64,000 nt of DNA, from positions 20,599 to 84,598 of the forward strand of contig NZ_WITC01000019.1 of NCBI RefSeq assembly GCF_009601505.1, in the 5' to 3' direction. The DNA comes from Sinorhizobium terangae (GTDB taxonomy: Bacteria > Pseudomonadota > Alphaproteobacteria > Rhizobiales > Rhizobiaceae). The position numbers and the translations under genes were made by a program. The notes beneath the pieces were generated by a model that worked only from the letters and a program-made list of their open reading frames with translations, did not search any database and was not told the DNA's origin. This document shows, one piece after another, positions 25,232 through 34,255 of this stretch; the stretch's first letter is position 1, and each line of letters opens with the position of its first letter.

Positions 25232-25987
25232 ATGCAGGAAATCCTGACGCTCGCCCAAAGCCCCGAGGCTTGGGTCGCTCTGATCACGCTCATTGTCATG
25301 GAGGTCGTGCTCGGCATCGACAACTTGATCTTCATTTCTATCCTCACGAACAAGCTTCCCCCCCAAAACCGCGTCAGCGCCCGCCGCATCGGCATCGGCC
25401 TTGCACTGATCATGCGCCTGGCGCTGCTCGGCACCGTTGCCTGGATCGTGCAATTAACCGAGCCGGTCTTCGAGGCCCTCGGCCACGCCTTCTCCTGGAA
25501 GGACATGATCCTGCTTGCTGGCGGTCTCTTTCTCGTCTGGAAGGCGACCAAGGAGATCCACCACAATGTTGATCCCAGCGATCATGGCGAGGACTTCATC
25601 GCTTCTTCGGCGATCAACGGCTTTGCTGCAGCGATCGGCCAGATCCTTCTGCTTGACCTCGTCTTCTCGGTCGACAGCATCATCACCGCCGTCGGCATGA
25701 CCCCGCATCTGCCGATCATGGTCGCTGCGGTGATCGTCGCCGTCACTGTCATGCTGCTCGCGGCGACGCCGCTTGCCAACTTCATCGAAAGAAACCCGAC
25801 GATCGTGATGCTGGCGCTTGCATTCCTGCTGATGATCGGCACCACGCTGATGGCCGAGGGCATGGGCTTCCACGTTCCGAAGGGCTACGTCTACGCCGCC
25901 ATGGCGTTCTCGGCCCTCGTCGAGATGCTGAACATGATGGCACGCAACGCCCGGCTGAGAAGGCAGCAGGCGAAGAAGCTGCACTAA
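25232..25987 (+). CDS. TerC family integral membrane protein
   Basis: 251 residues, about seven helices. [20 protein letters not shown] near 24-43 and [16 protein letters not shown] near 141-156 are the paired TerC motifs whose acidic residues lie in the membrane and are thought to bind metal. The family is linked to manganese export and metal loading of exported proteins, as well as tellurite resistance. No CBS or CorC extension is present. ATG 25232 has GGAGAGG upstream. Structured leader suggests post-transcriptional control. Confidence 0.9.
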   Translation: MQEILTLAQSPEAWVALITLIVMEVVLGIDNLIFISILTNKLPPQNRVSARRIGIGLALIMRLALLGTVAWIVQLTEPVFEALGHAFSWKDMILLAGGLFLVWKATKEIHHNVDPSDHGEDFIASSAINGFAAAIGQILLLDLVFSVDSIITAVGMTPHLPIMVAAVIVAVTVMLLAATPLANFIERNPTIVMLALAFLLMIGTTLMAEGMGFHVPKGYVYAAMAFSALVEMLNMMARNARLRRQQAKKLH

Positions 25988-26036
25988 AGCAAGTCCAGAA
26001 AAGTGCGTAGCGGTTTCCGTCTGGACAGCCGCACCC
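25986..26036. repeat. Short palindromic repeat, family B (copy 2)
   Basis: GTCCAGA (25993-25999) and TCTGGAC (26030-26036) enclose AAAGTGCG and GCGGTTTCC. The core GAAAAGTGCGTAGCGGTTTCC is the same pattern as the repeats at 11658 and 43157, read in the other orientation. Confidence 0.6.
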
Positions 26037-26050
26037 GAAGCGGCAAATGA

Positions 26051-26081
26051 AGAGGCCTGCATTCGGCGAATGCAGGCCTCT
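26051..26081. terminator. Perfect 14-bp hairpin after terC
   Basis: AGAGGCCTGCATTC-GGC-GAATGCAGGCCTCT, a very stable stem 64 bases past the terC stop. No T-run follows on the plus strand. It most likely marks the 3' end of the terC transcript or an RNA stability element. Confidence 0.6.
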
Positions 26082-26446
26082 CTGACTGCGGGAGACAAGT
26101 GAGGATACGAACCGGACGGGTTGGGAGTTCGACTACCGTTTTCGTTGGTTGCGGGAAGAAACCGGAAAAATTCCCGCATTCTCCACTTCCGTCGCGTCCG
26201 GTTGACACGGTCCGAGTCCTCGATTGATCAAACGCTTAACGACCGTGAACGTTCCAACAAAATGACCTTGTCCACTTTCCGTTGACATGCAGGGCTTTCT
26301 ATGGTCTCACGCCAGCCGACTGGAATTGCCCGCCGATACCGCTGGTGCGGCACCCTTGTGGGCCTTTCCTTCCCATAAAATGCGCGGCCATAAGCCGGAA
26401 GTGCACTCCGGCAGGGCCCAAAAGCACGTCGAAACGGGCAAAGACC
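26082..26446. other. 365-bp region upstream of gltX
   Basis: Promoter and leader of gltX-lysS. It holds a 7-bp hairpin GCGGGAA/TTCCCGC (26151-26177) and TTGACA-like hexamers near 26203 and 26277, neither with a convincing -10 box. GGGAGTTCGACTACC near 26123 looks like a tRNA T-arm but no tRNA can be folded around it. Confidence 0.4.
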
Positions 26447-27904
26447 ATGGCAGATCCAGCAGTCCGGGTGCGCATTGCACCCTCTCCCACCGGCGAACCG
26501 CATGTCGGCACAGCCTATATTGCGCTGTTCAACTATCTCTTCGCAAAGAAGCACGGCGGCGAGTTCATCCTGCGCATCGAGGACACCGACGCGACGCGCT
26601 CGACGCCGGAGTTCGAACAGAAGGTGCTCGACGCGCTGAAATGGTGTGGGCTGAAGTGGTCGGAAGGCCCCGATATCGGCGGCCCCTACGGTCCCTATCG
26701 CCAGAGCGACCGCAAGGACATCTACAAGCCCTATGTCGAGAAGATCGTCGAGAATGGCCACGGCTTCCGCTGCTTCTGCACGCCCGAGCGGCTGGAGCAG
26801 ATGCGCGAGGCGCAGCGCGCCGCCGGCAAGCCGCCGAAATATGACGGGCTCTGCCTCAGCCTCTCGGCCGAGGAAGTGACGTCGCGCGTGGCCGCCGGCG
26901 AGCCTCATGTCGTGCGCATGAAGATCCCGACCGAAGGCTCGTGCAAGTTCCACGACGGTGTCTATGGCGACGTCGAGATTCCGTGGGACGCGATCGACAT
27001 GCAGGTTCTGCTTAAGGCGGACGGCATGCCAACCTATCACATGGCAAACGTCGTCGACGACCATCTGATGAAGATCACCCACGTCGCGCGCGGCGAGGAA
27101 TGGCTCGCCTCGGTGCCGAAGCACATCCTGATCTATCAGTATCTCGGCCTCGAACCGCCGAAGTTCATGCACCTGTCGCTGATGCGCAATGCCGACAAGT
27201 CGAAGCTGTCGAAGCGCAAGAACCCGACATCGATCTCCTACTACACGGCGCTCGGCTACCTGCCGGAAGCGGTGATGAACTTCCTTGGCCTGTTCTTCAT
27301 CCAGATCGCCGAAGGCGAAGAACTGCTGACGATGGACGAACTGGCGGAAAAGTTCGATCCGGAAAACCTTTCCAAGGCTGGCGCGATCTTCGACATCCAG
27401 AAGCTCGACTGGCTGAACGCGCGCTGGATCCGCGAGAAGCTTTCCGAGGAAGATTTTGCCGCACGGGTCGTCGCCTGGGCGGCTGAAAACGACCGCCTCA
27501 AGGAGGGCCTGAAGCTCGCCCAGTCGCGTATCTCGAAGCTCGGCGAACTTCCCGACCTCGCGGCCTTCCTGTTCAAGTCGGATCTCGGCCTGCAGCCGGC
27601 GGCTTTTGCCGGTGTGAAGGCCTCGCCGGAAGAACTGCTCGAGATCCTCAATACCGTTCAGCCGGATCTTGAAAAGATCCTCGAATGGAACAAGGAATCG
27701 ATCGAAGCGGAACTGCGCGCGATCGCCGAGCGCATGGGCAAGAAGCTGAAGGCCATCGTCGCGCCGCTCTTCGTCGCCGTGTCGGGCTCGCAGCGCTCGC
27801 TGCCGCTGTTCGATTCGATGGAACTGCTTGGCCGCGCTGTCGTGCGCCAGCGTCTGAAGGTCGCGGCCCAGGTGGTCGCATCGATGGCGGGCAGCGGAAA
27901 GTAA
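26447..27904 (+). CDS. gltX: Glutamate--tRNA ligase
   Basis: 485-residue class I aminoacyl-tRNA synthetase charging tRNA-Glu, and possibly tRNA-Gln in organisms using GatCAB. The HIGH-type motif is in IAPSPTGEPHVG (residues 10-21) and the KMSKS-type loop is KLSKRKN near 252. The C-terminal helical anticodon-binding region is present and length is normal. ATG 26447 is set by the N-terminal motif. lysS follows after 10 bases, so the two synthetases share a transcript. Alphaproteobacteria often have two gltX genes; which this is cannot be decided here. Confidence 0.96.
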   Translation: MADPAVRVRIAPSPTGEPHVGTAYIALFNYLFAKKHGGEFILRIEDTDATRSTPEFEQKVLDALKWCGLKWSEGPDIGGPYGPYRQSDRKDIYKPYVEKIVENGHGFRCFCTPERLEQMREAQRAAGKPPKYDGLCLSLSAEEVTSRVAAGEPHVVRMKIPTEGSCKFHDGVYGDVEIPWDAIDMQVLLKADGMPTYHMANVVDDHLMKITHVARGEEWLASVPKHILIYQYLGLEPPKFMHLSLMRNADKSKLSKRKNPTSISYYTALGYLPEAVMNFLGLFFIQIAEGEELLTMDELAEKFDPENLSKAGAIFDIQKLDWLNARWIREKLSEEDFAARVVAWAAENDRLKEGLKLAQSRISKLGELPDLAAFLFKSDLGLQPAAFAGVKASPEELLEILNTVQPDLEKILEWNKESIEAELRAIAERMGKKLKAIVAPLFVAVSGSQRSLPLFDSMELLGRAVVRQRLKVAAQVVASMAGSGK

Positions 27905-27914
27905 GGACAGGACC

Positions 27915-29411
27915 ATGAACGAGAAGACAGCAACGGCCAGCCTTTCCTCCGACGCTACGGAAGTGCGCGCACAGAAGCTGAAGCTCCTGCGCGAGCAGAT
28001 CGGCGACGTCTATCCGGCGCATTTCCACCGGACGATGACCAATGCGGAACTCGCGAAGAAATATGATGACCTCGAGCCGGACACCGAAACGCAGGACGTC
28101 GTGACCGTCGCCGGCCGCGTCTTTTCCTCGCGCAACTCCGGCATGTTCATGGATATCCATGACGCTTCCGGCAAGATCCAGATTTTCTCGCACAAGGACA
28201 CGACCCCGGAGGACGCGCGGACGCTGCTGCCGATGATCGACATCGGCGATATCATCGGCGTTACGGGCATCGTCCGCCGGACCAAGCGCGGCGAGCTGAC
28301 GATCAACGCGAAATCGATCACGATGCTGACCAAGTCGCTTCTGCCCATGCCGGAGAAGTGGCATGGACTCTCCGACATCGAGTTGCGCTACCGCAAGCGC
28401 CATCTCGACATCATGACCAATGAGGAGTCGAAGCTCCGATTCCAGCAGCGCAGCCGGATCGTATCCGGAATCCGCCGTTTCATGGAAAACGACGGCTTCA
28501 TGGAAGTCGAGACGCCGATGCTGCATTCGGTCTATGGCGGCGCCACCGCCGAGCCGTTCAAGACGCATCACAACACGCTGAAGTTAGACATGTTCCTGCG
28601 CATCGCGCCGGAACTCTACCTGAAGCGCACGCTGGTCTCGGGGCTGACCGACAAGGTCTTCGAAATCAACCGCAACTTCCGCAACGAAGGCGTCTCCACC
28701 CGGCACAATCCGGAATTCACCATGATGGAGTGCTATTGGGCCTATGCCGACTACGAGGACGTGATGGACCTCGTCGAGCGGCTGTTCGCCGAACTGGCGC
28801 TCCTGGTCCACGGCAAGACGGAGTTCACCTACGGAGAGAAGGAAATCTCCTTCAAGGGTCCGTTCCGCCGCGTGCCCATGCCGGACGCCGTCAAGGAGGT
28901 GACCGGCATCGACTTCCTGGCGATGAATACCGACGAGGAAGCGCGGTCCGCCGCGCGCGCGGCCGGCTTCGAGGTCGAAAAGGACTGGACCTGGGGCGAG
29001 TGCCTCGCCTTCGTCTTCGAGGAAAAGGTCGAGCCGACGCTGATCCAGCCGGCCCACGTCACCCACTTCCCGAAGGACATCTCGCCCTTCGCCAAGGAAG
29101 TGCCGGGCGAGCCGCGCCTCGTCGAGCGTTTCGAGACCTATTGCAACACCTGGGAACTCGGCAATGCCTTTTCGGAACTCAACGATCCGGAAGAGCAGCG
29201 CGCCCGCATGGTCGAGCAGCTTGAACAGGCACATGCACGCGGCGAGAAGGCAAAACAGCTCGACGACGAATTCCTCGATGCGATCGACCAGGGCATGCCA
29301 CCAGCCGGAGGCTTGGGCATCGGCGTCGACCGCCTGATCATGCTTCTGACCAATGCGCCATCGATCCGCGACGTGATCCTGTTCCCGGCCCGACGCCATA
29401 AGGCTGATTGA
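27915..29411 (+). CDS. lysS: Lysine--tRNA ligase, class II
   Basis: 498 residues. The N-terminal OB-fold anticodon domain (VVTVAGRVFSSRNSGMFMDIHD) precedes the class II core: motif 2 FRNEGVSTRHNPEFTMME near 255-272 and motif 3 GLGIGVDRLIMLLTN near the end. A charged N-terminal tail is typical. The gene follows gltX by 10 bases and ends 19 bases before a strong terminator, so gltX-lysS is a closed two-gene operon. Confidence 0.96.
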   Translation: MNEKTATASLSSDATEVRAQKLKLLREQIGDVYPAHFHRTMTNAELAKKYDDLEPDTETQDVVTVAGRVFSSRNSGMFMDIHDASGKIQIFSHKDTTPEDARTLLPMIDIGDIIGVTGIVRRTKRGELTINAKSITMLTKSLLPMPEKWHGLSDIELRYRKRHLDIMTNEESKLRFQQRSRIVSGIRRFMENDGFMEVETPMLHSVYGGATAEPFKTHHNTLKLDMFLRIAPELYLKRTLVSGLTDKVFEINRNFRNEGVSTRHNPEFTMMECYWAYADYEDVMDLVERLFAELALLVHGKTEFTYGEKEISFKGPFRRVPMPDAVKEVTGIDFLAMNTDEEARSAARAAGFEVEKDWTWGECLAFVFEEKVEPTLIQPAHVTHFPKDISPFAKEVPGEPRLVERFETYCNTWELGNAFSELNDPEEQRARMVEQLEQAHARGEKAKQLDDEFLDAIDQGMPPAGGLGIGVDRLIMLLTNAPSIRDVILFPARRHKAD

Positions 29412-29430
29412 GCCACGCGAACAAACACAC

Positions 29431-29473
29431 AAAAGCATAAAGCCCGCCTTCATCCGGCGGGCTTTATGCTTTT
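29431..29473. terminator. Strong bidirectional Rho-independent terminator
   Basis: An 18-bp perfect stem (AAAAGCATAAAGCCCGCC paired with its complement) with a 7-base loop and T/A runs at both ends. It lies between lysS on the plus strand and the unknown gene at 29490 on the minus strand and should end both. Confidence 0.92.
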
Positions 29474-29489
29474 GTCGCGACGGATTGCC

Positions 29490-30134
29490 TTAATGGCCGG
29501 CGGGCGCCTCGGCGCTCTCGATGGTTTGCTCGGCGGCTTCGTCAGCCTCCGCGCTTTCCGTCGCTGCCGACGGATCGATGCAGAGCGAACGATCCTCCAT
29601 GGCGCTCATCAGCGCACGCACTTGGTCAAGCTCAAGCCGAACGGTCTTGCCGTGGAACATGCCGGAAGCGTTTGCGGCCCCGTCATTGTAGGAAGCGCGA
29701 AACGGATCCTCCATTCCCTTGACGCTCTGTGGGCCGGGGGCAAAAAGAACCTCGGCGCCAATCGCCGCACCCCGCACAGCAGCCCGCTCCTCCGGTCCGG
29801 CCGCGTCGAGCACGACGACCTGATAGAGGTCGGCCTTCTCCTTCTGCGACAGCGCGCTGACCACGCGTAGCGCCGTCCGGATGCGATCCGGTCCGCTAGC
29901 CCTGTCGGTCTTTACATGCATCCTGACCCAGCGTTGTCCCTGATGATCGAGCTTCAGTGTCCGGATTGTCGTGCATTCGAGCCCGGATGGGGGCGGCTCG
30001 GCAATTCGGGCCATGAGCCTGTCGCGGCCGACATAGACGGCGGCGCCACCGGAGGCTGCGGATACGCTGAGCGCGGCGGACAGGATGACCACCAGCTTTT
30101 TGGAAGGACGAAATCTGCTGAAAATAGCCTTCAC
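29490..30134 (-). CDS. Unknown membrane-anchored or exported protein
   Basis: 214 residues. A basic start (KAIFSRFRPSKKL) and a hydrophobic stretch (VVILSAALSVSAASGGAAVYVG, about 14-35) form a signal-anchor. The body has LECTTIRTLKLDHQGQRWVRMHVKTD and DLYQVVVLDAAGPEERAAVRGAAIGAEVLFAP, with two cysteines that could pair, and an acidic Ala/Glu tail. I recognise no family. GTG 30134 is preferred, with GGAG six bases upstream; another GTG at 30191 would add 19 residues before the basic segment. Monocistronic, facing the lysS terminator. Confidence 0.65.
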   Translation of the reverse strand: MKAIFSRFRPSKKLVVILSAALSVSAASGGAAVYVGRDRLMARIAEPPPSGLECTTIRTLKLDHQGQRWVRMHVKTDRASGPDRIRTALRVVSALSQKEKADLYQVVVLDAAGPEERAAVRGAAIGAEVLFAPGPQSVKGMEDPFRASYNDGAANASGMFHGKTVRLELDQVRALMSAMEDRSLCIDPSAATESAEADEAAEQTIESAEAPAGH

Positions 30135-30481
30135 CTGCGGCTCCGCTGTCGTCTTCAAAATCGCAAAGAAAAGCCCGCAGGCCGTTGCCACGATAGGTCA
30201 ACGACCTTTCGGAAAGTTTAAGTCCGTTCAGCGGGATAAGAAGAATGCGTGATCCGGATCACCGGTTTGCATCCTGTGTGGCTGCGGAACTCTGGCCGAA
30301 CTGCCACGATCCTCCCACGGGGACAGTCATGGCGACTGATCGCACGCGGGTCTTGCTCTGGCGCCGGGCTCAATTAAAAGGGATGCCGCAAATTCTTCGT
30401 GTGAGGGGCCGGCCGCATCGTGGCGCGTCTGCGGCGTTCCCACCCTCCTGATCCCACTTCAAAAAAAGAAAAGAAGAACAC
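30135..30481. other. 347-bp divergent intergenic region
   Basis: Separates the unknown minus-strand gene from the nucleoside hydrolase. It contains the perfect 12-bp palindrome TGATCCGGATCA (30250-30261) and a purine-rich stretch (AAAAAAAGAAAAGAAGAA) just before the nucleoside hydrolase ATG. I see no gene of its own. Confidence 0.4.
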
Positions 30482-31435
30482 ATGCACAAGGTTATTTTCG
30501 ATACGGACCCCGGCGTCGACGACGCGATGGCGCTTCTCTTCCTGCATCGGCACCCGGACATCGATCTCATCGGCATCACCTCCGTTTTCGGCAATGCCTC
30601 GGTTGAGACGACGACGCGCAACGCGCTTTTCCTGAAGCAGGCGTGGAACATCGCAGCGCCGGTCGCCAAGGGGCTTGGCGAAACCTTCAATCACGGTCGC
30701 CCCCATGTCGGCTGGCCGACGGGCATTCATGGCGAAGATGGGCTTGGCAACATCGACGTGCCGGAAACGATCGACCTGCCGCTCGACCCCCGTCCGGCGC
30801 ATCGTTTCATCATCGATACGGTGCGCACCAATCCCGGCGAAGTGACGCTCGTCGCCGTCGGGCGGATGACCAATCTGGCGCTGGCATTGCGCGACGATCC
30901 GGAAATCGCCGGGCTGGTCAAGGATGTCGTGATCATGGGCGGCGCTTTCGACGTTCCCGGCAACATCACGCCGGCGGCGGAAGCCAATATCCATGGCGAC
31001 CCGGAAGCCGCCGACGTGGTGATGACGGCGCCGTGGCCCGTCACCGTCATCGGTCTCGATGTGACCACGCGGACGGTGATGACACGGGCCATGCTGGTCG
31101 ATATCGCCGAGCGCGGCGGAGCGCCGGCCAGACTCCTGTCCGACATCTCGCAGTTCTACATCACCTTCTACGAGCAGCATGTCGATGACGGCATGATCGT
31201 CCATGACAGCTGCGCCTGCGCCTATGTCGTTGCGCCGGACCTGTTCCGCACCCGCAGCGGCTCGGTGCGCGTCATCTGCGGTGGCATCGCCGACGGCCAG
31301 ACGATCCAAAAACCGGATGCGCGGCTGTTTCCGCCGAGCCCCTGGGACGGCCTTCCGAGCCAGAAGGTCTGCACCGGCATCGACGCCGAGGGCGTGCTGA
31401 AGCTGATCGCCGACACGCTGTCGTTGAGCCACTGA
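30482..31435 (+). CDS. Inosine/uridine-preferring nucleoside hydrolase
   Basis: 317 residues. The Ca2+-binding signature DTDPGVDDAMAL is at residues 6-17 and the catalytic-side histidine H241 is in VHDSCACAY; VIMGGAFDVPGNITPAAEANIHGDPEAA gives the substrate loop. It cleaves the N-glycosidic bond of ribonucleosides, releasing base and ribose for salvage. No signal peptide, so cytosolic. The A-rich leader replaces a clear Shine-Dalgarno site. It precedes the DNA exonuclease gene by 67 bases and may or may not be co-transcribed. Confidence 0.92.
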   Translation: MHKVIFDTDPGVDDAMALLFLHRHPDIDLIGITSVFGNASVETTTRNALFLKQAWNIAAPVAKGLGETFNHGRPHVGWPTGIHGEDGLGNIDVPETIDLPLDPRPAHRFIIDTVRTNPGEVTLVAVGRMTNLALALRDDPEIAGLVKDVVIMGGAFDVPGNITPAAEANIHGDPEAADVVMTAPWPVTVIGLDVTTRTVMTRAMLVDIAERGGAPARLLSDISQFYITFYEQHVDDGMIVHDSCACAYVVAPDLFRTRSGSVRVICGGIADGQTIQKPDARLFPPSPWDGLPSQKVCTGIDAEGVLKLIADTLSLSH

Positions 31436-31502
31436 GGCACGGGCGGCGAAAATGTTGTCCGCATAGCTGGCAGACACGCATCTGCCGGCTATCTTTGACT
31501 GC

Positions 31503-32513
31503 ATGAGACCGGACAACCTGCTCTATCCTGCCCCCAAGGGCCTCTACTGCGAACGCGGCGAATTCTACATCGACCCAGTTCAACCGGTCGAACGGGCGCT
31601 GATCACGCACGGGCATGCCGACCATGCCCGCGCAGGCCATGCCCATGTGCTCGCGACGCGCGAGACGCTGGACATCATGCGCATCCGCTACGGCGATGGC
31701 TTTTGCGGTGCGAGCCAGATCGCTCCCCTTGGAGAAACGATCACCGTCAACGGCGTGACCGTCCGTTTTCATCCGGCCGGCCATGTGCTCGGCTCGGCGC
31801 AGATCGCCGTCGAGGCGAATGGAACGCGGATCGTCGTCTCCGGCGACTATAAACGGCGGCCGGACCGGACCTGCCGGGCTTTCGAGCCCGTTCCCTGCGA
31901 CGTTTTCATCACCGAGGCGACCTTCGGCCTCCCGGTCTTTCGCCATCCGGATGACGGCGCCGAAATCGCCCGGCTGCTGATGTCGCTAAGGCAGTTTCCG
32001 GAGCGCGCCCACATGGTCGGCGCCTATGCACTCGGCAAGGCGCAGAGGGTCATCGCCCTCCTGCGTCAGCAGGGCTATGACGAGCCCATCCATATCCATG
32101 GGGCGCTCGCCAGGCTGTGCGAATACTATCAGAACGAGGGCATCAACCTCGGCGAGATCCGACCTGCGACACTGGCCGGCGAGAGCCGGCGGGATTTCGC
32201 TGGCGCCATCGTTATCGGCCCGCCCTCGGCCTTTGCTGATCGCTGGGCGCGGCGCTTCGCCGATCCCCTCGCTGTCTTCGCCTCAGGCTGGATGCTCATC
32301 CGCCAGCGTGCCAAGCAACGCGGCGTCGAACTGCCCCTCGTCATATCCGACCACTGCGACTGGGCCGAACTCACGGGAACGATACGCGAGATCGCGCCGG
32401 CCGAAGTCTGGGTGACACACGGCCGGGAGGAAGCTCTGGTGCGCTGGTGCGAATTGCAGGGCATTCCGGCGCGTCCCCTCCACCTCGTCGGCTACGACGA
32501 CGAGGGAGAGTGA
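31503..32513 (+). CDS. Ligase-associated DNA exonuclease (metallo-beta-lactamase fold)
   Basis: 336 residues of the MBL/beta-CASP type nuclease branch. The metal motif is in ITHGHADHARAGHAHVL near 32-48, then FHPAGHVLGSAQIAVE, VVSGDYKRRPDRT and VISDHCDWAEL. This family is encoded next to ATP-dependent DNA ligases and trims DNA ends before sealing. The ligase gene follows after only 5 bases, which fixes the assignment. Cytosolic. Confidence 0.92.
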   Translation: MRPDNLLYPAPKGLYCERGEFYIDPVQPVERALITHGHADHARAGHAHVLATRETLDIMRIRYGDGFCGASQIAPLGETITVNGVTVRFHPAGHVLGSAQIAVEANGTRIVVSGDYKRRPDRTCRAFEPVPCDVFITEATFGLPVFRHPDDGAEIARLLMSLRQFPERAHMVGAYALGKAQRVIALLRQQGYDEPIHIHGALARLCEYYQNEGINLGEIRPATLAGESRRDFAGAIVIGPPSAFADRWARRFADPLAVFASGWMLIRQRAKQRGVELPLVISDHCDWAELTGTIREIAPAEVWVTHGREEALVRWCELQGIPARPLHLVGYDDEGE

Positions 32514-32518
32514 GAACC

Positions 32519-34138
32519 ATGAAGGTCTTCGCCGAACTGCTCGACCGGCTGGTTCTGACGCCGCAGCGAAATGCCAAGATCCGTCTGCTTGCGGACTATT
32601 TTCGCGAGGCCGGCGACCCGAGCCGCGGTTACGCCCTGGCCGCGATCGCCGGAACGCTCACGCTCAACACTGTCAAGCCCCAACTGATCCGCGACCTCCT
32701 GCTCGAGCGCATGGACGAGGTGCTGTTTCGCTATTCCTATGATTATGTTGGCGATCTCGCGGAGACCGTCTCGCTGGTCTGGGAGCCACCTGAGGAGCGC
32801 GTTGCAGCCGATATTCCGCTCGGAGAGGTCGTCGAGCGGCTGCAGATGGCGGGCCGGTCCGAGGTGCGATCGCTGGTCCGCGACATGCTCGATCAACTCG
32901 ACACATCGGGCCGCTTCGCCTTTCTGAAGCTCGTGACCGGAGGCCTCAGGATCGGCGTTTCGGCACGGCTGGCGAAACAGGCGCTGGCGGAAATGGGCGG
33001 CAGGGATGTCAGCGAGATAGACACCCTTTGGCACGGATTGACGCCGCCCTATCTGCCGCTTTTTCTCTGGCTCAGCGGTGAAGCGGACATGCCGGTCCTG
33101 ACAACGCCGGCAGTGTTTCATGCCGTCATGCTCGCCACACCGGTCGGCGAAGGCGACCTCGAAGGGCTGGATCCGGCGGACTTCGCGGCCGAGTGGAAAT
33201 GGGATGGTATCCGTGTTCAGCTGGCGAATATCGGCGGCGTGCGGCGGCTCTATTCGCGCAGCGGTGACGAGATTTCCGGCGCCTTTCCCGAAATCCTCGA
33301 CGCGGCCGACTTCACCGGCGTCATCGACGGCGAACTGCTGGTCGGCGGAACGGCCCGCAGCAACCAGGCGACCGGCACTTTCGCCGACCTGCAGCAGCGC
33401 CTGAACCGCAAGACCGTCAATCGCAAGCTGCTCGAGGATTATCCCGCCTTCATTCGCGGCTATGACATCCTCTTTTCCGGCGAACGGGACATTCGGGCCG
33501 AACCGTTCCAGGCGCGCCGCCAGGCCCTCGGCAGGCTGATCGACGCGGCATCTCCCCAGCATTTCGACCTCTCCCCGCTCGTCCCGTTCTCCACCTGGGA
33601 GGAGCTCGATCGGCTTCGCTCGAACCCGCCGGACCCGGTCATCGAAGGCGTCATGCTGAAGCGGCTGGACTCTGCCTATGTCGCCGGCCGGGCGAAGGGG
33701 CCCTGGTTCAAGTGGAAGCGGGAGCCCTTCAACATCGACGCCGTGCTGATGTATGCGCAACGCGGCCACGGCAAACGCTCGAGCTATTATTCCGACTTCA
33801 CCTTCGGCGTGTGGACGGAGAGCGACGGGCAAACAGTCCTGGTTCCAGTCGGAAAGGCCTATTTCGGCTTCACCGATGCCGAACTCGAAATTCTCGACCG
33901 CTTCGTCCGCGACAATACGGTCGAGCGCTTCGGTCCGGTACGTGCGGTGCGCGCCGAGCCCGATTCCGGTTTCGTCGTCGAGGTCGCTTTCGAAGGCCTG
34001 AACCGTTCCACCCGGCACAAGTCGGGGGTGGCGATGCGCTTTCCGCGCATTGCCCGCCTCCGCGCGGACAAGTTGCCGCGGGACGCCGACAGGCTCGAAA
34101 CATTGCAGGCGATGATCGAGATGAAGGGACCGCGCTGA
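32519..34138 (+). CDS. ATP-dependent DNA ligase (exonuclease-associated type)
   Basis: 539 residues. The N-terminal helical DNA-binding domain (MKVFAELLDRLVLTPQRNAKIRLL) is followed by the adenylation domain with the AMP-accepting lysine K227 in AEWKWDGIRVQL, then FPEIL, IDGEL, EGVMLKRLDSAYVAGRAKGPWFKWKR (motifs III to V) and an OB-fold end with RFPRIARLR (motif VI). It seals nicks during repair in addition to the replicative NAD ligase. In many bacteria the pair is joined by an Lhr-like helicase and a phosphoesterase; neither is present downstream here. Confidence 0.94.
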   Translation: MKVFAELLDRLVLTPQRNAKIRLLADYFREAGDPSRGYALAAIAGTLTLNTVKPQLIRDLLLERMDEVLFRYSYDYVGDLAETVSLVWEPPEERVAADIPLGEVVERLQMAGRSEVRSLVRDMLDQLDTSGRFAFLKLVTGGLRIGVSARLAKQALAEMGGRDVSEIDTLWHGLTPPYLPLFLWLSGEADMPVLTTPAVFHAVMLATPVGEGDLEGLDPADFAAEWKWDGIRVQLANIGGVRRLYSRSGDEISGAFPEILDAADFTGVIDGELLVGGTARSNQATGTFADLQQRLNRKTVNRKLLEDYPAFIRGYDILFSGERDIRAEPFQARRQALGRLIDAASPQHFDLSPLVPFSTWEELDRLRSNPPDPVIEGVMLKRLDSAYVAGRAKGPWFKWKREPFNIDAVLMYAQRGHGKRSSYYSDFTFGVWTESDGQTVLVPVGKAYFGFTDAELEILDRFVRDNTVERFGPVRAVRAEPDSGFVVEVAFEGLNRSTRHKSGVAMRFPRIARLRADKLPRDADRLETLQAMIEMKGPR

Positions 34139-34255
34139 CGAGCAACGAGGCGTGGCAAAAGCGCAAGAATCGACCGATCCAAGGCAAGAAATTTTAAGAA
34201 GAATTTGTAATCATTCCGCGGTACTTCGCCGTATGCACCGTTCTGGGATGACCTT

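Noticed and set aside
26110..26140. tRNA-like T-arm GGGAGTTCGACTACC
   Set aside because: No acceptor, D or anticodon arm can be placed around it at the required distances.
26228..27916. 562-codon open frame on the minus strand opposite gltX
   Set aside because: A shadow of gltX caused by high GC; low-complexity charged translation and no plausible ribosome site.
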